From Balneolaceae bacterium (GTDB taxonomy: Bacteria > Bacteroidota > Rhodothermia > Balneolales > Balneolaceae): a stretch of 8,953 bases of DNA. Made by a program: the position numbers and the translations under genes. Positions 1-6,253 of this stretch are shown piece by piece. The notes beneath the pieces were generated by a model. The model searched no databases. It was not told where the DNA came from and saw only the letters and a program-made list of their open reading frames with translations. The DNA lies in assembly GCA_007129085.1 (NCBI GenBank), contig SKWF01000097.1:1-8953 (forward strand), given 5' to 3'. Every line of letters begins with the position of its first letter. Positions within the stretch are counted from its first letter, which is position 1.

Positions 1-767
1 AGAATAACCTGCCGTTTGGTGTTGGAAGCCAGCGTGCATTGTTTGATCATCCCGAAGAGAAGAAGTCTTTTTCAATTGTTCGTGAAAAAGCTCCGACGGC
101 ATTTATTGCGGCAAATGTTGGTGGCGCACAACTTATTGGTGGTCTGGACGAGGAGAATATAGATCTGATGGTGAATTCGATCAAAGCGGATGCCATTATT
201 GTGCATCTGAATCCGCTGCAGGAGTTGGTTCAGCCCGAGGGAGATCGAAATTTTGCCGGAGTTGAGGCCGGTATTCGAAAACTTGTTGTGGATACCGATC
301 TGCCGGTGATTGTAAAAGAGACCGGAGCGGGAATTTCGGGAGAGGTTGCCCGACGACTTCTGGCGGCCGGTGTGCAAGTGATTGATGTTTCGGGATCGGG
401 CGGAACAAGCTGGGCGAAAGTGGAGAATCTGCGGACGGAGAAACGAAACAGGATGGAAGGATTTGAAAACTGGGGTATTCCCACGGCTGATTGTATTGAG
501 CAGGTAGTTCCGCTGAAAGATGAATTTCGGTTTGAATGTATCGCCTCGGGTGGAATTGCGGGCGCATTTGATATGGTAAAATGTATGGCTCTGGGCGCTG
601 ACTTTACGGCGATGGCTCGCCCGGTGATTGAACAGCTTGACAGAGGAGGAATTTCCGCGCTACAAAAAGAGTACGAGCTGTGGCGGCATCAGGCCAAAAC
701 GATATGCGCTTTGATTGGCGTTAAGAGTATTACACAGTGCACGGAAAATCATCTTACAAAAAAGTAG
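1..767 (+). CDS. fni: Type 2 isopentenyl-diphosphate delta-isomerase (5'-truncated)
   Basis: This FMN- and NADPH-dependent enzyme interconverts isopentenyl and dimethylallyl diphosphate, in the cytoplasm. The frame is open from base 3 and reads NNLPFGVGSQRALFDHPEE, so the TTG at 39 is not the real start. About 255 residues are visible, against a usual 330-350, so roughly the first quarter lies outside the window. Visible family motifs are the GSQRA segment (nt 24-38), HLNPLQELVQPEGD (nt 204-245, containing the Gln-Glu pair used for catalysis and metal binding in this family), the PVIVKETGAGIS strand (nt 301-336), the phosphate-binding VSGSGGTSW (nt 387-413), and the SGGIAGAFD barrel end (nt 547-573). 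The type 2 enzyme typically accompanies the mevalonate route, which is inference here. A prenyltransferase follows 58 bases downstream, a logical next step. The identification is secure. Confidence 0.95.
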   Translation, partial: NNLPFGVGSQRALFDHPEEKKSFSIVREKAPTAFIAANVGGAQLIGGLDEENIDLMVNSIKADAIIVHLNPLQELVQPEGDRNFAGVEAGIRKLVVDTDLPVIVKETGAGISGEVARRLLAAGVQVIDVSGSGGTSWAKVENLRTEKRNRMEGFENWGIPTADCIEQVVPLKDEFRFECIASGGIAGAFDMVKCMALGADFTAMARPVIEQLDRGGISALQKEYELWRHQAKTICALIGVKSITQCTENHLTKK

Positions 768-825
768 ACGAACGGCACGATGATTTTGTATATTTAACGC
801 TTTTAGAATCACAAAGCAGATTTCA

Positions 826-1797
826 TTGGAATTTTTGAAAGAATATGTTCAGGCGGTAGAGGAGGAGATACAATCCTTACAGCTGCCTGATCGACCGGCT
901 TACCTTTATGACCCCCAACGATATATCCTGGCAAATGGCGGGAAACGGATTCGTCCGGTTTTAACGCTGCTGGCCGGAGGTATGTGTGGACGAAGTGTTG
1001 AACAAACGATGCCGGCAGCGCTGGCGGTAGAGCTTCTCCATAATTTTACGCTGATGCATGATGATATTATGGATCAGGCCGAAAACCGACGCGGGAAACC
1101 GGCTGTGCATGTAAAATGGGATTCTTCTACGGCTATTTTGGCAGGAGATGCGCTGTTTACCCGAGCGATGATGCAGCTGCAAAATTTGGAAGATGAGGTC
1201 GATCACAAGAAGATGTCGGCCATTTTTCTGGATGGAATTAACGCTGTGTGCGAAGGCCAGGCGCTGGATATGGATTTTGAAAATCGGGTGGATGTATCAC
1301 CCGAAGAGTATCTTGAGATGATTGCCGGAAAAACGGGCGCACTTTTGAGTGCATCGCTGCAGATGGGAGGTGTTGTTGCCGGCGCTGATGACGAAGTTTT
1401 AGGGAATCTTGCCGATCTGGGGAATACGCTGGGATATGCGTTTCAAATTCAGGATGACTTGCTGGATGTGGTTGCCGATCCCGATAAATTTGGGAAAACT
1501 GTAGCAGGAGATATTGTAGAGTGTAAAAAAACCTATTTGATGGTTTTATCTCTTGATGCCTGCAATAAAGAGGAACGTAAGTGGTTACAAGAATGCCTGA
1601 ATAACAAACCGATCGATCAGCCGAAAGTTGAAAAGGTGATTGATCTCTACAAGGAACTGGGGATTATTGAGGCAACAAAGAATAAAGTGGATGGATATTA
1701 CAGTCGTGCAGAATCAATCTTGGAAAGATTTGGCGAATCCACATATAAACAAGATCTTCATAAACTCATTCAAACTTTAAAAACACGTGAATATTAA
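826..1797 (+). CDS. Polyprenyl diphosphate synthase (short-chain, FPP/GGPP type)
   Basis: This all-helical, Mg-dependent prenyltransferase condenses isopentenyl diphosphate with an allylic diphosphate to make C15-C20 or longer chains. The 323 residues show GGKRIRP (38-44), the first aspartate-rich motif DDIMD (79-83), the KT pair (169-170) and the second aspartate-rich motif QDDLLD (209-214), all intact. Phe74 sits five residues before the first Asp with no insertion in that motif. This resembles archaeal-type GGPP synthases and argues against a long-chain quinone-tail enzyme, but product length is inference. The start is TTG at 826. There is no ATG between the in-frame stop at 781-783 and that point, and only a weak purine stretch precedes it. 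Its last 11 bases overlap the GTG of bamD, implying co-transcription. With the upstream isomerase it forms a two-step isoprenoid pair. Confidence 0.93.
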   Translation: MEFLKEYVQAVEEEIQSLQLPDRPAYLYDPQRYILANGGKRIRPVLTLLAGGMCGRSVEQTMPAALAVELLHNFTLMHDDIMDQAENRRGKPAVHVKWDSSTAILAGDALFTRAMMQLQNLEDEVDHKKMSAIFLDGINAVCEGQALDMDFENRVDVSPEEYLEMIAGKTGALLSASLQMGGVVAGADDEVLGNLADLGNTLGYAFQIQDDLLDVVADPDKFGKTVAGDIVECKKTYLMVLSLDACNKEERKWLQECLNNKPIDQPKVEKVIDLYKELGIIEATKNKVDGYYSRAESILERFGESTYKQDLHKLIQTLKTREY

Positions 1798-2629
1798 GCG
1801 AATGCGCACACTTTTAATTCTGATGATTGCGGCACTAACCCTTGTTTCATGCCGAAGCCAAGACCTAATTCGCCCCGGTGATTCTCTCGAAGTTGCATTT
1901 GATAAAGCTAAGTCTCAATACGATCAGGAAAACTGGTCGGAAGCAGCTCGATCGTTCGAAACTGTAATATCAATTGGACGCGGTACAGATTTGGGCCAGG
2001 AAGCTCAATATTTGCTCGCTGAAAGTTATTACAATAATCGCCGATATCTGTTGGCTGCATCAGAATATGAGCGGTATGCCAATCTCTATCCGCGTTCGGA
2101 ACGGAGAGAAAACGTTGATTTTAAAATTGGATTGAGCTACTACAATATGAGTCCGCGCTACAAGCTGGATCAAACATATACCCGGCAGGCCGTGGAAAAT
2201 TTCAGGCTCTTTAACTCTCGTTATGCAGATAGCGAGCGTGCTGAAGAAGCCGTTGAATATATTGATGAACTTAGAGAAAAACTGGCGCGTAAACAGTATT
2301 CTGCAGCCGAATTTTACATGCGTACAAACCGGTATCTGGCGGCCACAGTTTACCATGATATTATTATAGATGAGTATCCTGAAACCAGCTGGGCAGAAAA
2401 GGCGCTAGTAGATCAAATTTACGCCTATATCTTGTATGCGGATAACAGTGTACAGGCACGACAAAAAGAGCGGTACGAAGAGGCAATCAGTAGTTACGAT
2501 ACCTACATGCAGCTATTTCCACGTGGTGAAAACAGAAGTCGGGCAGAAGAGCTATACGATCGCGCTCAGCGAGAAATAGACCGTATTGAAGAGCGCGAAG
2601 CGAGAGCTTCAGCACAGTCAGGCAGCTGA
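1787..2629 (+). CDS. bamD: Outer membrane protein assembly lipoprotein BamD
   Basis: This is a TPR lipoprotein of the BAM complex. It is anchored in the inner leaflet of the outer membrane and works with BamA to fold outer-membrane beta-barrels. The N-terminus is a lipoprotein signal: a basic start, a hydrophobic stretch LLILMIAALTLV, then the lipobox LVSC with lipidated Cys22. TPR-like helical pairs follow, around 34-62, 70-104, 112-150, 167-200 and 226-262. The hallmark segment GLSYYNMSPRYKLDQT (115-130) and the repeated Y-P spacing (ANLYPRS, IDEYPET, LFPRGE) match BamD. At 280 residues it is a little longer than the E. coli protein, with a charged, low-complexity tail. Two starts are possible. 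GTG 1787 overlaps the previous gene. ATG 1802 gives a shorter, equally good signal peptide (MRTLLILM...) and may be the true start. Confidence 0.92.
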   Translation: MNIKRMRTLLILMIAALTLVSCRSQDLIRPGDSLEVAFDKAKSQYDQENWSEAARSFETVISIGRGTDLGQEAQYLLAESYYNNRRYLLAASEYERYANLYPRSERRENVDFKIGLSYYNMSPRYKLDQTYTRQAVENFRLFNSRYADSERAEEAVEYIDELREKLARKQYSAAEFYMRTNRYLAATVYHDIIIDEYPETSWAEKALVDQIYAYILYADNSVQARQKERYEEAISSYDTYMQLFPRGENRSRAEELYDRAQREIDRIEEREARASAQSGS

Positions 2630-2631
2630 TT

Positions 2632-3210
2632 GTGAGCCGGCGAATCGGTGTATTTGGCGGATCTTTTGATCCAGTTCACAACGGCCATATTGCTGTCGCT
2701 AAATCGTTTTTACGCAGCAATGTGATTGATACTTTGTGGGTAATGCTCAGCCCTGAGCCTCCCCACAAAAAATCAGGCGATCAAGCATCATACGAACATC
2801 GTCTCAAGATGCTTGAACTGGCGTTCGCAGGAATAAAGAATACTGTTGTTAGTGATTACGAAACCGAGCTATCCTCTCCATCTTTTACACTGCAGACTCT
2901 GGAATCGTTAAAGGAAAAGTATCCCGTTGACACCTTCTTTCTTTGTCTCGGCGAGGATAGCATTTCAAGTTTTGAGAGTTGGCATAAGTACGAACAGATA
3001 CTTGATGAAGTCACCCTACTGGTTGCCGAACGGCCGGGATATAACCATAAAAAGCTACCTTCCAAAATTACTGAAAAAGCAATTTTTGTGGATCACACCC
3101 CTGTAGATTTATCCTCAACGGAGATCCGAAGTGGTCAGCATCATGCAGCAGGAGAGATTCCTGTTCCTAAAGCCGTATCTGACTATATTTCAGAACACAA
3201 CCTTTACTAA
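2632..3210 (+). CDS. nadD: Nicotinate-nucleotide adenylyltransferase NadD
   Basis: This enzyme transfers AMP from ATP to nicotinate mononucleotide, giving deamido-NAD, a late step in cytosolic NAD synthesis. The 192 residues match the usual bacterial length. Diagnostic motifs are GVFGGSFDPVHNGH (6-19; the GxFDPxHxGH nucleotidyltransferase signature), PPHK (43-46), LGEDSISSFESWHKY (106-120; substrate-binding helix with the Trp-His pair) and SSTEIR (161-166; the ISSTxIR signature). The start is GTG at 2632, two bases after the bamD stop. No ATG exists before the first motif, so initiation probably depends on translational coupling. The gene encodes a likely essential housekeeping enzyme, and all expected active-site residues are present. 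Confidence 0.96.
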   Translation: MSRRIGVFGGSFDPVHNGHIAVAKSFLRSNVIDTLWVMLSPEPPHKKSGDQASYEHRLKMLELAFAGIKNTVVSDYETELSSPSFTLQTLESLKEKYPVDTFFLCLGEDSISSFESWHKYEQILDEVTLLVAERPGYNHKKLPSKITEKAIFVDHTPVDLSSTEIRSGQHHAAGEIPVPKAVSDYISEHNLY

Positions 3211-3249
3211 AACTATACGGAAACGATCTCTTAACGAAACCATTTCGGA

Positions 3250-4278
3250 ATGAAACGAACCGATTTTTTGAAACAAGCCGGGACTTTAGCACTAGCTCCA
3301 ACCCTGCTGCCGGCATTTGCAAATCGAACAACTCGGAAGGGACTCACCAAACCGATACAGCTTTCCGAAGGGGATACGGTTGGACTGGTTGCTCCAGCCG
3401 GGATTGTCTTTGATGAAGCCGATTATGACCGCATGGAGCGTGTTCTGAAAGATTACGGGCTCAATATAAAATATGGCGAGCATGTGCGTGATCGTCACGG
3501 CTATTTTGCCGGGCGTGATAAAGATCGGGCGAAAGATTTAAATAATATGTTCGGTGACCCTGATATTGACGGGATCGTAGCAGTTCGTGGCGGCTGGGGA
3601 TGTGCCCGAATTCTCCCCTATCTCGATTTTGAGATGATTAAAAACAACCCGAAGATATACTGCGGGTTTAGTGATAATACTACGCTCCATTTCGCCCTGA
3701 TGAAGTATGCCAATTTGGTCACCTATCACGGGCCGACGGGAAACTCCGACTGGAGTGACCTTACCATAGACCATTTCAAAAAAGTGTTGATTGATGGTGA
3801 CTCTGCGCGGATGGAATCGAACAGTGAATTGAAGCTGATTCGCCAAGGCAGGGCGGAGGGACCGTTTATGGGAGGAAACCTGACGATTTTAACGACAACA
3901 CTAGGGACGTCGTATCAGCCCGATACCTCCGGCGCAATACTTTTCCTGGAAGATATAGGCGAGCCAAGCTACAAAATTGACCGGATGCTCACCCACCTGA
4001 AATCTGCGGGCCTGCTTGATGACATCAACGGCTTTATTTTCGGGCAGTGCACAAATTGCGGAGATGGAACGGCTCCAACATTTACGCTTGAAGAAGTTTT
4101 AAAACAGCATATCGAACCGTTGGGAATTCCGGCCGTTTATAATGCTGATATTGGTCATGATGAAGATAATTTTACGATACCACAGGGCGTAAAAGGGGAG
4201 CTGAATGCCGATCGTAAAACGATACGCCTACTAGAGCCGGGAGTGACCGAACGTGAGGTAATTCACGATTCGTTTTGA
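3250..4278 (+). CDS. Exported LD-carboxypeptidase, peptidase family S66
   Basis: S66 serine peptidases (LdcA/MccF fold) cleave L,D bonds such as the terminal D-Ala of murein tetrapeptides during peptidoglycan recycling. The triad is recognisable: Ser141 in CGFSDNTTLH, Glu234 in FLEDIGEPSYKIDR, and His303 in IGHDEDNFTIPQG, with spacings similar to known members. Conserved VRGGWGCARILPYLD (112-126) and YHGPTG (159-164) are also present. Residues 1-24 are a signal sequence (MKRTDFLKQAG, a hydrophobic stretch, then AFA before Asn25). This implies export to the periplasm, unlike cytosolic E. coli LdcA. The start resembles the Tat-type MKRRDFLK with the second Arg replaced by Thr, so Sec or weak Tat export are both possible. 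The gene follows nadD by 39 bases. A microcin-type acylpeptide hydrolase (MccF-like) role cannot be excluded. Confidence 0.9.
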   Translation: MKRTDFLKQAGTLALAPTLLPAFANRTTRKGLTKPIQLSEGDTVGLVAPAGIVFDEADYDRMERVLKDYGLNIKYGEHVRDRHGYFAGRDKDRAKDLNNMFGDPDIDGIVAVRGGWGCARILPYLDFEMIKNNPKIYCGFSDNTTLHFALMKYANLVTYHGPTGNSDWSDLTIDHFKKVLIDGDSARMESNSELKLIRQGRAEGPFMGGNLTILTTTLGTSYQPDTSGAILFLEDIGEPSYKIDRMLTHLKSAGLLDDINGFIFGQCTNCGDGTAPTFTLEEVLKQHIEPLGIPAVYNADIGHDEDNFTIPQGVKGELNADRKTIRLLEPGVTEREVIHDSF

Positions 4279-4280
4279 TT
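4252..4280 (+). terminator. Possible weak terminator at the end of the LD-carboxypeptidase gene
   Basis: CGTGA (4252-4256) and TCACG (4263-4267) form a perfect 5-bp stem with a 6-base loop. A T-rich stretch follows, over the stop codon and into the 24-base gap to the convergent gene. The stem is short and the T-run is interrupted, so this is only a candidate. Confidence 0.25.
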
Positions 4281-4302
4281 CTTTTGGTGTACTGCTGAAT
4301 AC

Positions 4303-4824
4303 TTATTTTCCGAAATGTTTTTTCTCTTTTTCGAATTCTTCATTGGTAATCAATCCCTGCTGCCACAGTCCGGTTAGGTAGTCCATTCTATCCATGGTGC
4401 CCGGGTTTGGTGCTTCTTCTGCTTTGGTTTCTATCTTATTGAGTTCCTCAACTCGCTTACGCTCGGCTTTTACGGCGTGTCCTATCATTTCGGACAGCTC
4501 TTTCGGATCGTTTTGACCTAATATCTGAATCTCTCTCGATTCAGTGTTTATTCGCAGATCGCCAATTCCCATTTTTTGCTCAAGCCAATTCTGTTCTACA
4601 TCAATCTGGGTAATGTTGGCCAGGTCTACCGTTTGGCTGAATTCTTTGCCCATAGCTTTAATCTGGCGATCGGTAACTTCATAGGAGATGGCTTTCCGTT
4701 TAGAGTGGATATTCCAAAGCACAAAAAGCCCGATACCGAACAGTGGTATTAACAGCACTCCGAAAAAATATCCCCAGAACCAGCGTTTCCAGTCGGGCAG
4801 AAGCGTAATTGTTTTCGTAGACAT
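4303..4824 (-). CDS. Small membrane protein: bacterial PH-like domain plus C-terminal SHOCT motif
   Basis: The biochemical role is unknown. The 173 residues start with a short polar end, then one long hydrophobic segment (about 15-39, WFWGYFFGVLLIPLFGIGLFV) followed by basic NIHSKRKA. This suggests a single membrane span or tight hairpin with the rest in the cytoplasm. Residues 46-116 (ISYEVTDRQIK... VDLANITQIDVEQ... GIGDLRINTESREIQILG) follow the strand pattern of the bacterial PH/YdbT-type domain. A charged linker (117-145) leads to DYLTGLWQQGLITNEEFEKEKKHF (148-171), a clear SHOCT motif with the typical L-x-x-L-x-x-x-G-x-I-T-x-x-E-F pattern. The gene lies 29 bases downstream of the pduO gene on the same strand and is probably its operon partner. 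It converges on the LD-carboxypeptidase gene, with only 24 bases between stop codons. Confidence 0.8.
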   Translation of the reverse strand: MSTKTITLLPDWKRWFWGYFFGVLLIPLFGIGLFVLWNIHSKRKAISYEVTDRQIKAMGKEFSQTVDLANITQIDVEQNWLEQKMGIGDLRINTESREIQILGQNDPKELSEMIGHAVKAERKRVEELNKIETKAEEAPNPGTMDRMDYLTGLWQQGLITNEEFEKEKKHFGK

Positions 4825-4853
4825 GTGAGTTAGAGGTTTCTCTGATTAAACGA

Positions 4854-5399
4854 TTATTTTTTGGGCAGCCAGGGCGTCTCTTCTACATCTTTAGCCTGGT
4901 TTTCGTGCCGTGCAAGCACAAACAGAAAATCGGACAAACGATTAAGGTAGATCAAGTTCTCCTTATCTATATCATCTTTTTGGGAGAGTTCAACTGTTTC
5001 GCGTTCGGCACGTCGGCATACTGTTCGGGCAAAATGTAGGGTTGATCCGGCTCCGGTTCCGCCCGGTAGAATAAACGACTTCAGCGGGGGCAGATCTTCT
5101 TCCAATTTATCAATCCACTCTTCGAGCTGAGTTACATGATCTTTGCTCACCGGTGAAATTCTCGATTTGCTGGAATCTGGAGTGGCAAGAGAGGCGCCGA
5201 TCACAAATAGATCGTCCTGAACTTGACGAAGCATCTCTTTTCCGGCTTCGCTTATATCAAATGATAGTACCATCCCGATGGTGGAATTAAGTTCATCAAC
5301 AGTACCGTAAGCATGAATGCGGATATTATCTTTTCGGGTTTTTGCACCGCCGTAAAGCGCCGTTTCACCGTAATCACCTTTCTTGGTATAAATTTTCAT
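4854..5399 (-). CDS. pduO: PduO-type ATP:cob(I)alamin adenosyltransferase
   Basis: This enzyme transfers the 5'-deoxyadenosyl group of ATP to Co(I) cobalamin, making adenosylcobalamin for B12-dependent mutases and reductases. The 181 residues match the usual length of the trimeric PduO/MMAB family. Motifs in order are the ATP-binding N-terminus YTKKGDYGET (4-13), VDELNSTIG (34-42), FILPGG (109-114), ARTVCRRAER (124-133; the conserved R-x-x-x-R-R-x-E-R helix) and LNRLSDFLFVLAR (152-164). All key Arg, Asp and Asn residues expected near the corrin and ATP are present. No cobalamin riboswitch is visible upstream, and no B12-dependent enzyme lies in the window, so the client enzyme is unknown. The start ATG at 5399 is preceded by a short tandem duplication. 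A palindromic element separates the gene from yigZ. Confidence 0.95.
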   Translation of the reverse strand: MKIYTKKGDYGETALYGGAKTRKDNIRIHAYGTVDELNSTIGMVLSFDISEAGKEMLRQVQDDLFVIGASLATPDSSKSRISPVSKDHVTQLEEWIDKLEEDLPPLKSFILPGGTGAGSTLHFARTVCRRAERETVELSQKDDIDKENLIYLNRLSDFLFVLARHENQAKDVEETPWLPKK

Positions 5400-5423
5400 C
5401 AGTTAAAGATCGTCAGTTAAGAT
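5399..5423. repeat. Short tandem duplication at the pduO start
   Basis: TCAGTTAAAGAT (5399-5410) and TCAGTTAAGAT (5413-5423) are tandem copies separated by CG and differing by one base. The proximal copy includes the last base of the pduO start codon on the minus strand. Immediately upstream on the minus strand is a TATAAT hexamer (5427-5422) that could be a -10 element, although I see no matching -35. Copy number or slippage here could affect translation initiation, which is speculative. Confidence 0.45.
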
Positions 5424-5490
5424 TATAACAGGAATTAAGATAACATTTCGTAGATGGCGTTGAAACTTTCACCCGATGGGTTTATTAATA

Positions 5491-5640
5491 GGAGGCTTTG
5501 AAAACCTTTAATCGAAACATTTCGACTTCACTCCACTACGTTTCGTTCACGCTCAATGTGACGTTAGACGTCATACTGAGCGGAATGAGAAGCGAAGCGA
5601 CGAATGTAGTCGAAGTATCTCTGTGTTTTTCAAAGGCTCC
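5491..5640. mobile_element. MITE-like palindromic element, about 150 bp, non-coding
   Basis: The ends are inverted repeats. The left end reads GGAGGCTTTGAAAA (5491-5504), and the right end read in reverse complement is GGAGCCTTTGAAAA (5640-5627), matching at 13 of 14 bases. TAATA stands directly outside both ends in the same orientation (5486-5490 and 5641-5645), as expected for a 5-bp target duplication. The interior is a long imperfect palindrome centred on TGACGT-TAG-ACGTCA (5559-5573). Its flanking arms, GCTCA (5551-5555) against TGAGC (5577-5581) and TTCGACTtCA (5521-5530) against TGtAGTCGAA (5605-5614), nearly mirror each other. No open frame of note is inside, so movement would need a transposase supplied elsewhere. 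The right end overlaps the 3' end of yigZ. An extended transcript would fold into a strong stem-loop and may end or stabilise yigZ mRNA. Confidence 0.72.
5559..5573. repeat. Central hairpin of the palindromic element
   Basis: TGACGT, a TAG loop and ACGTCA give a perfect 6-bp stem at the exact centre of the 150-bp element. Pairing continues outward with a G-T wobble and then GCTCA/TGAGC, for about 15 base positions in total. Without a following T-run it is not a classic intrinsic terminator. Confidence 0.75.
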
Positions 5641-6253
5641 TAATAATTTGGTATGATGTCTCACCAATTTCTACACTTAGTAAAAGGTGTTCAATTGATT
5701 TTAGCGTTCCTTTAAATTTTTTTACTTCCGAAATGGGGCACTCCACCACCCATGAGACCGTGTCGGTATAAGTTGCGTCTATTTCAAATAGAGTAAACCG
5801 GTGTTTCAGGGTATTGATTTCCGACTGTTCGGAATAGGGATAGGAGATGGAAAATTGACGAGTGGGAATCAGCTTTTTTAGTGTTGATTTTTCGATAGCG
5901 AGTTCCGCTGCTTCGCCATAGGCTTCAATCAAACCGGATTTGCCCAACTTGGTGCCGCCATAATACCGTACCACAACGCATATAACGTTGATGAGGTTGT
6001 GTGATTTCAGTGCATTTAAAATCGGCGCACCTGCCGTTCCGGAGGGTTCGCCATCATCCTGGCTGAATTCGGTAATCTCTGCCGGGTTGATGCGAAATGC
6101 GTAGCAGTGATGGGTGGCAGTGGGGTGCTCATCTTTAATAGACTGCAAAGCACTTTCCACCTCGCTCATTTTTGTAGCAGGAATTAGAAAACTCAAGAAT
6201 TTTGAGCCTTTTATTTTAAAATCGGTTGACTGTTGTTGGGTTATGGAGTGCAA
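5630..6253 (-). CDS. yigZ: YigZ/IMPACT-family protein (UPF0029)
   Basis: Members resemble the N-terminal domain of eukaryotic IMPACT. The bacterial function is not firmly established, though binding of RNA or a translation-related role has been proposed. The 207 residues match the family length. The hallmark block is DDGEPSGTAGAPILNAL (66-82) followed by VVVRYYGGTKLGKSGLIEAYGEA (93-115). The N-terminus has the usual IKGSKFLSFLIPA (14-26), and residues 133-207 form the smaller ferredoxin-like C-terminal domain. The start is TTG at 6253. An in-frame stop (6275-6277) lies just upstream with no ATG between, and GACAGG precedes it as a weak ribosome site. The last residues, Arg-Ser-Leu, and the stop are encoded by the end of the palindromic element. 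This suggests the element replaced the original C-terminal tail. Confidence 0.92.
   Translation of the reverse strand: MHSITQQQSTDFKIKGSKFLSFLIPATKMSEVESALQSIKDEHPTATHHCYAFRINPAEITEFSQDDGEPSGTAGAPILNALKSHNLINVICVVVRYYGGTKLGKSGLIEAYGEAAELAIEKSTLKKLIPTRQFSISYPYSEQSEINTLKHRFTLFEIDATYTDTVSWVVECPISEVKKFKGTLKSIEHLLLSVEIGETSYQIIRSL

Noticed and set aside
39..41. TTG at 39 as the start of the isomerase gene
   Set aside because: The frame continues upstream to base 3 with conserved family residues (LPFGVGSQRA), so the gene is cut by the window edge rather than starting here.
196..567. Minus-strand open frame opposite the IPP isomerase gene
   Set aside because: It is a Pro/Ser/Arg-rich antisense translation of the conserved isomerase barrel, with no independent support.
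5400..5629. Cobalamin riboswitch upstream of pduO
   Set aside because: Expected because of the B12 enzyme, but I see no B12-box-like conserved core. The gap is filled mostly by the palindromic element.
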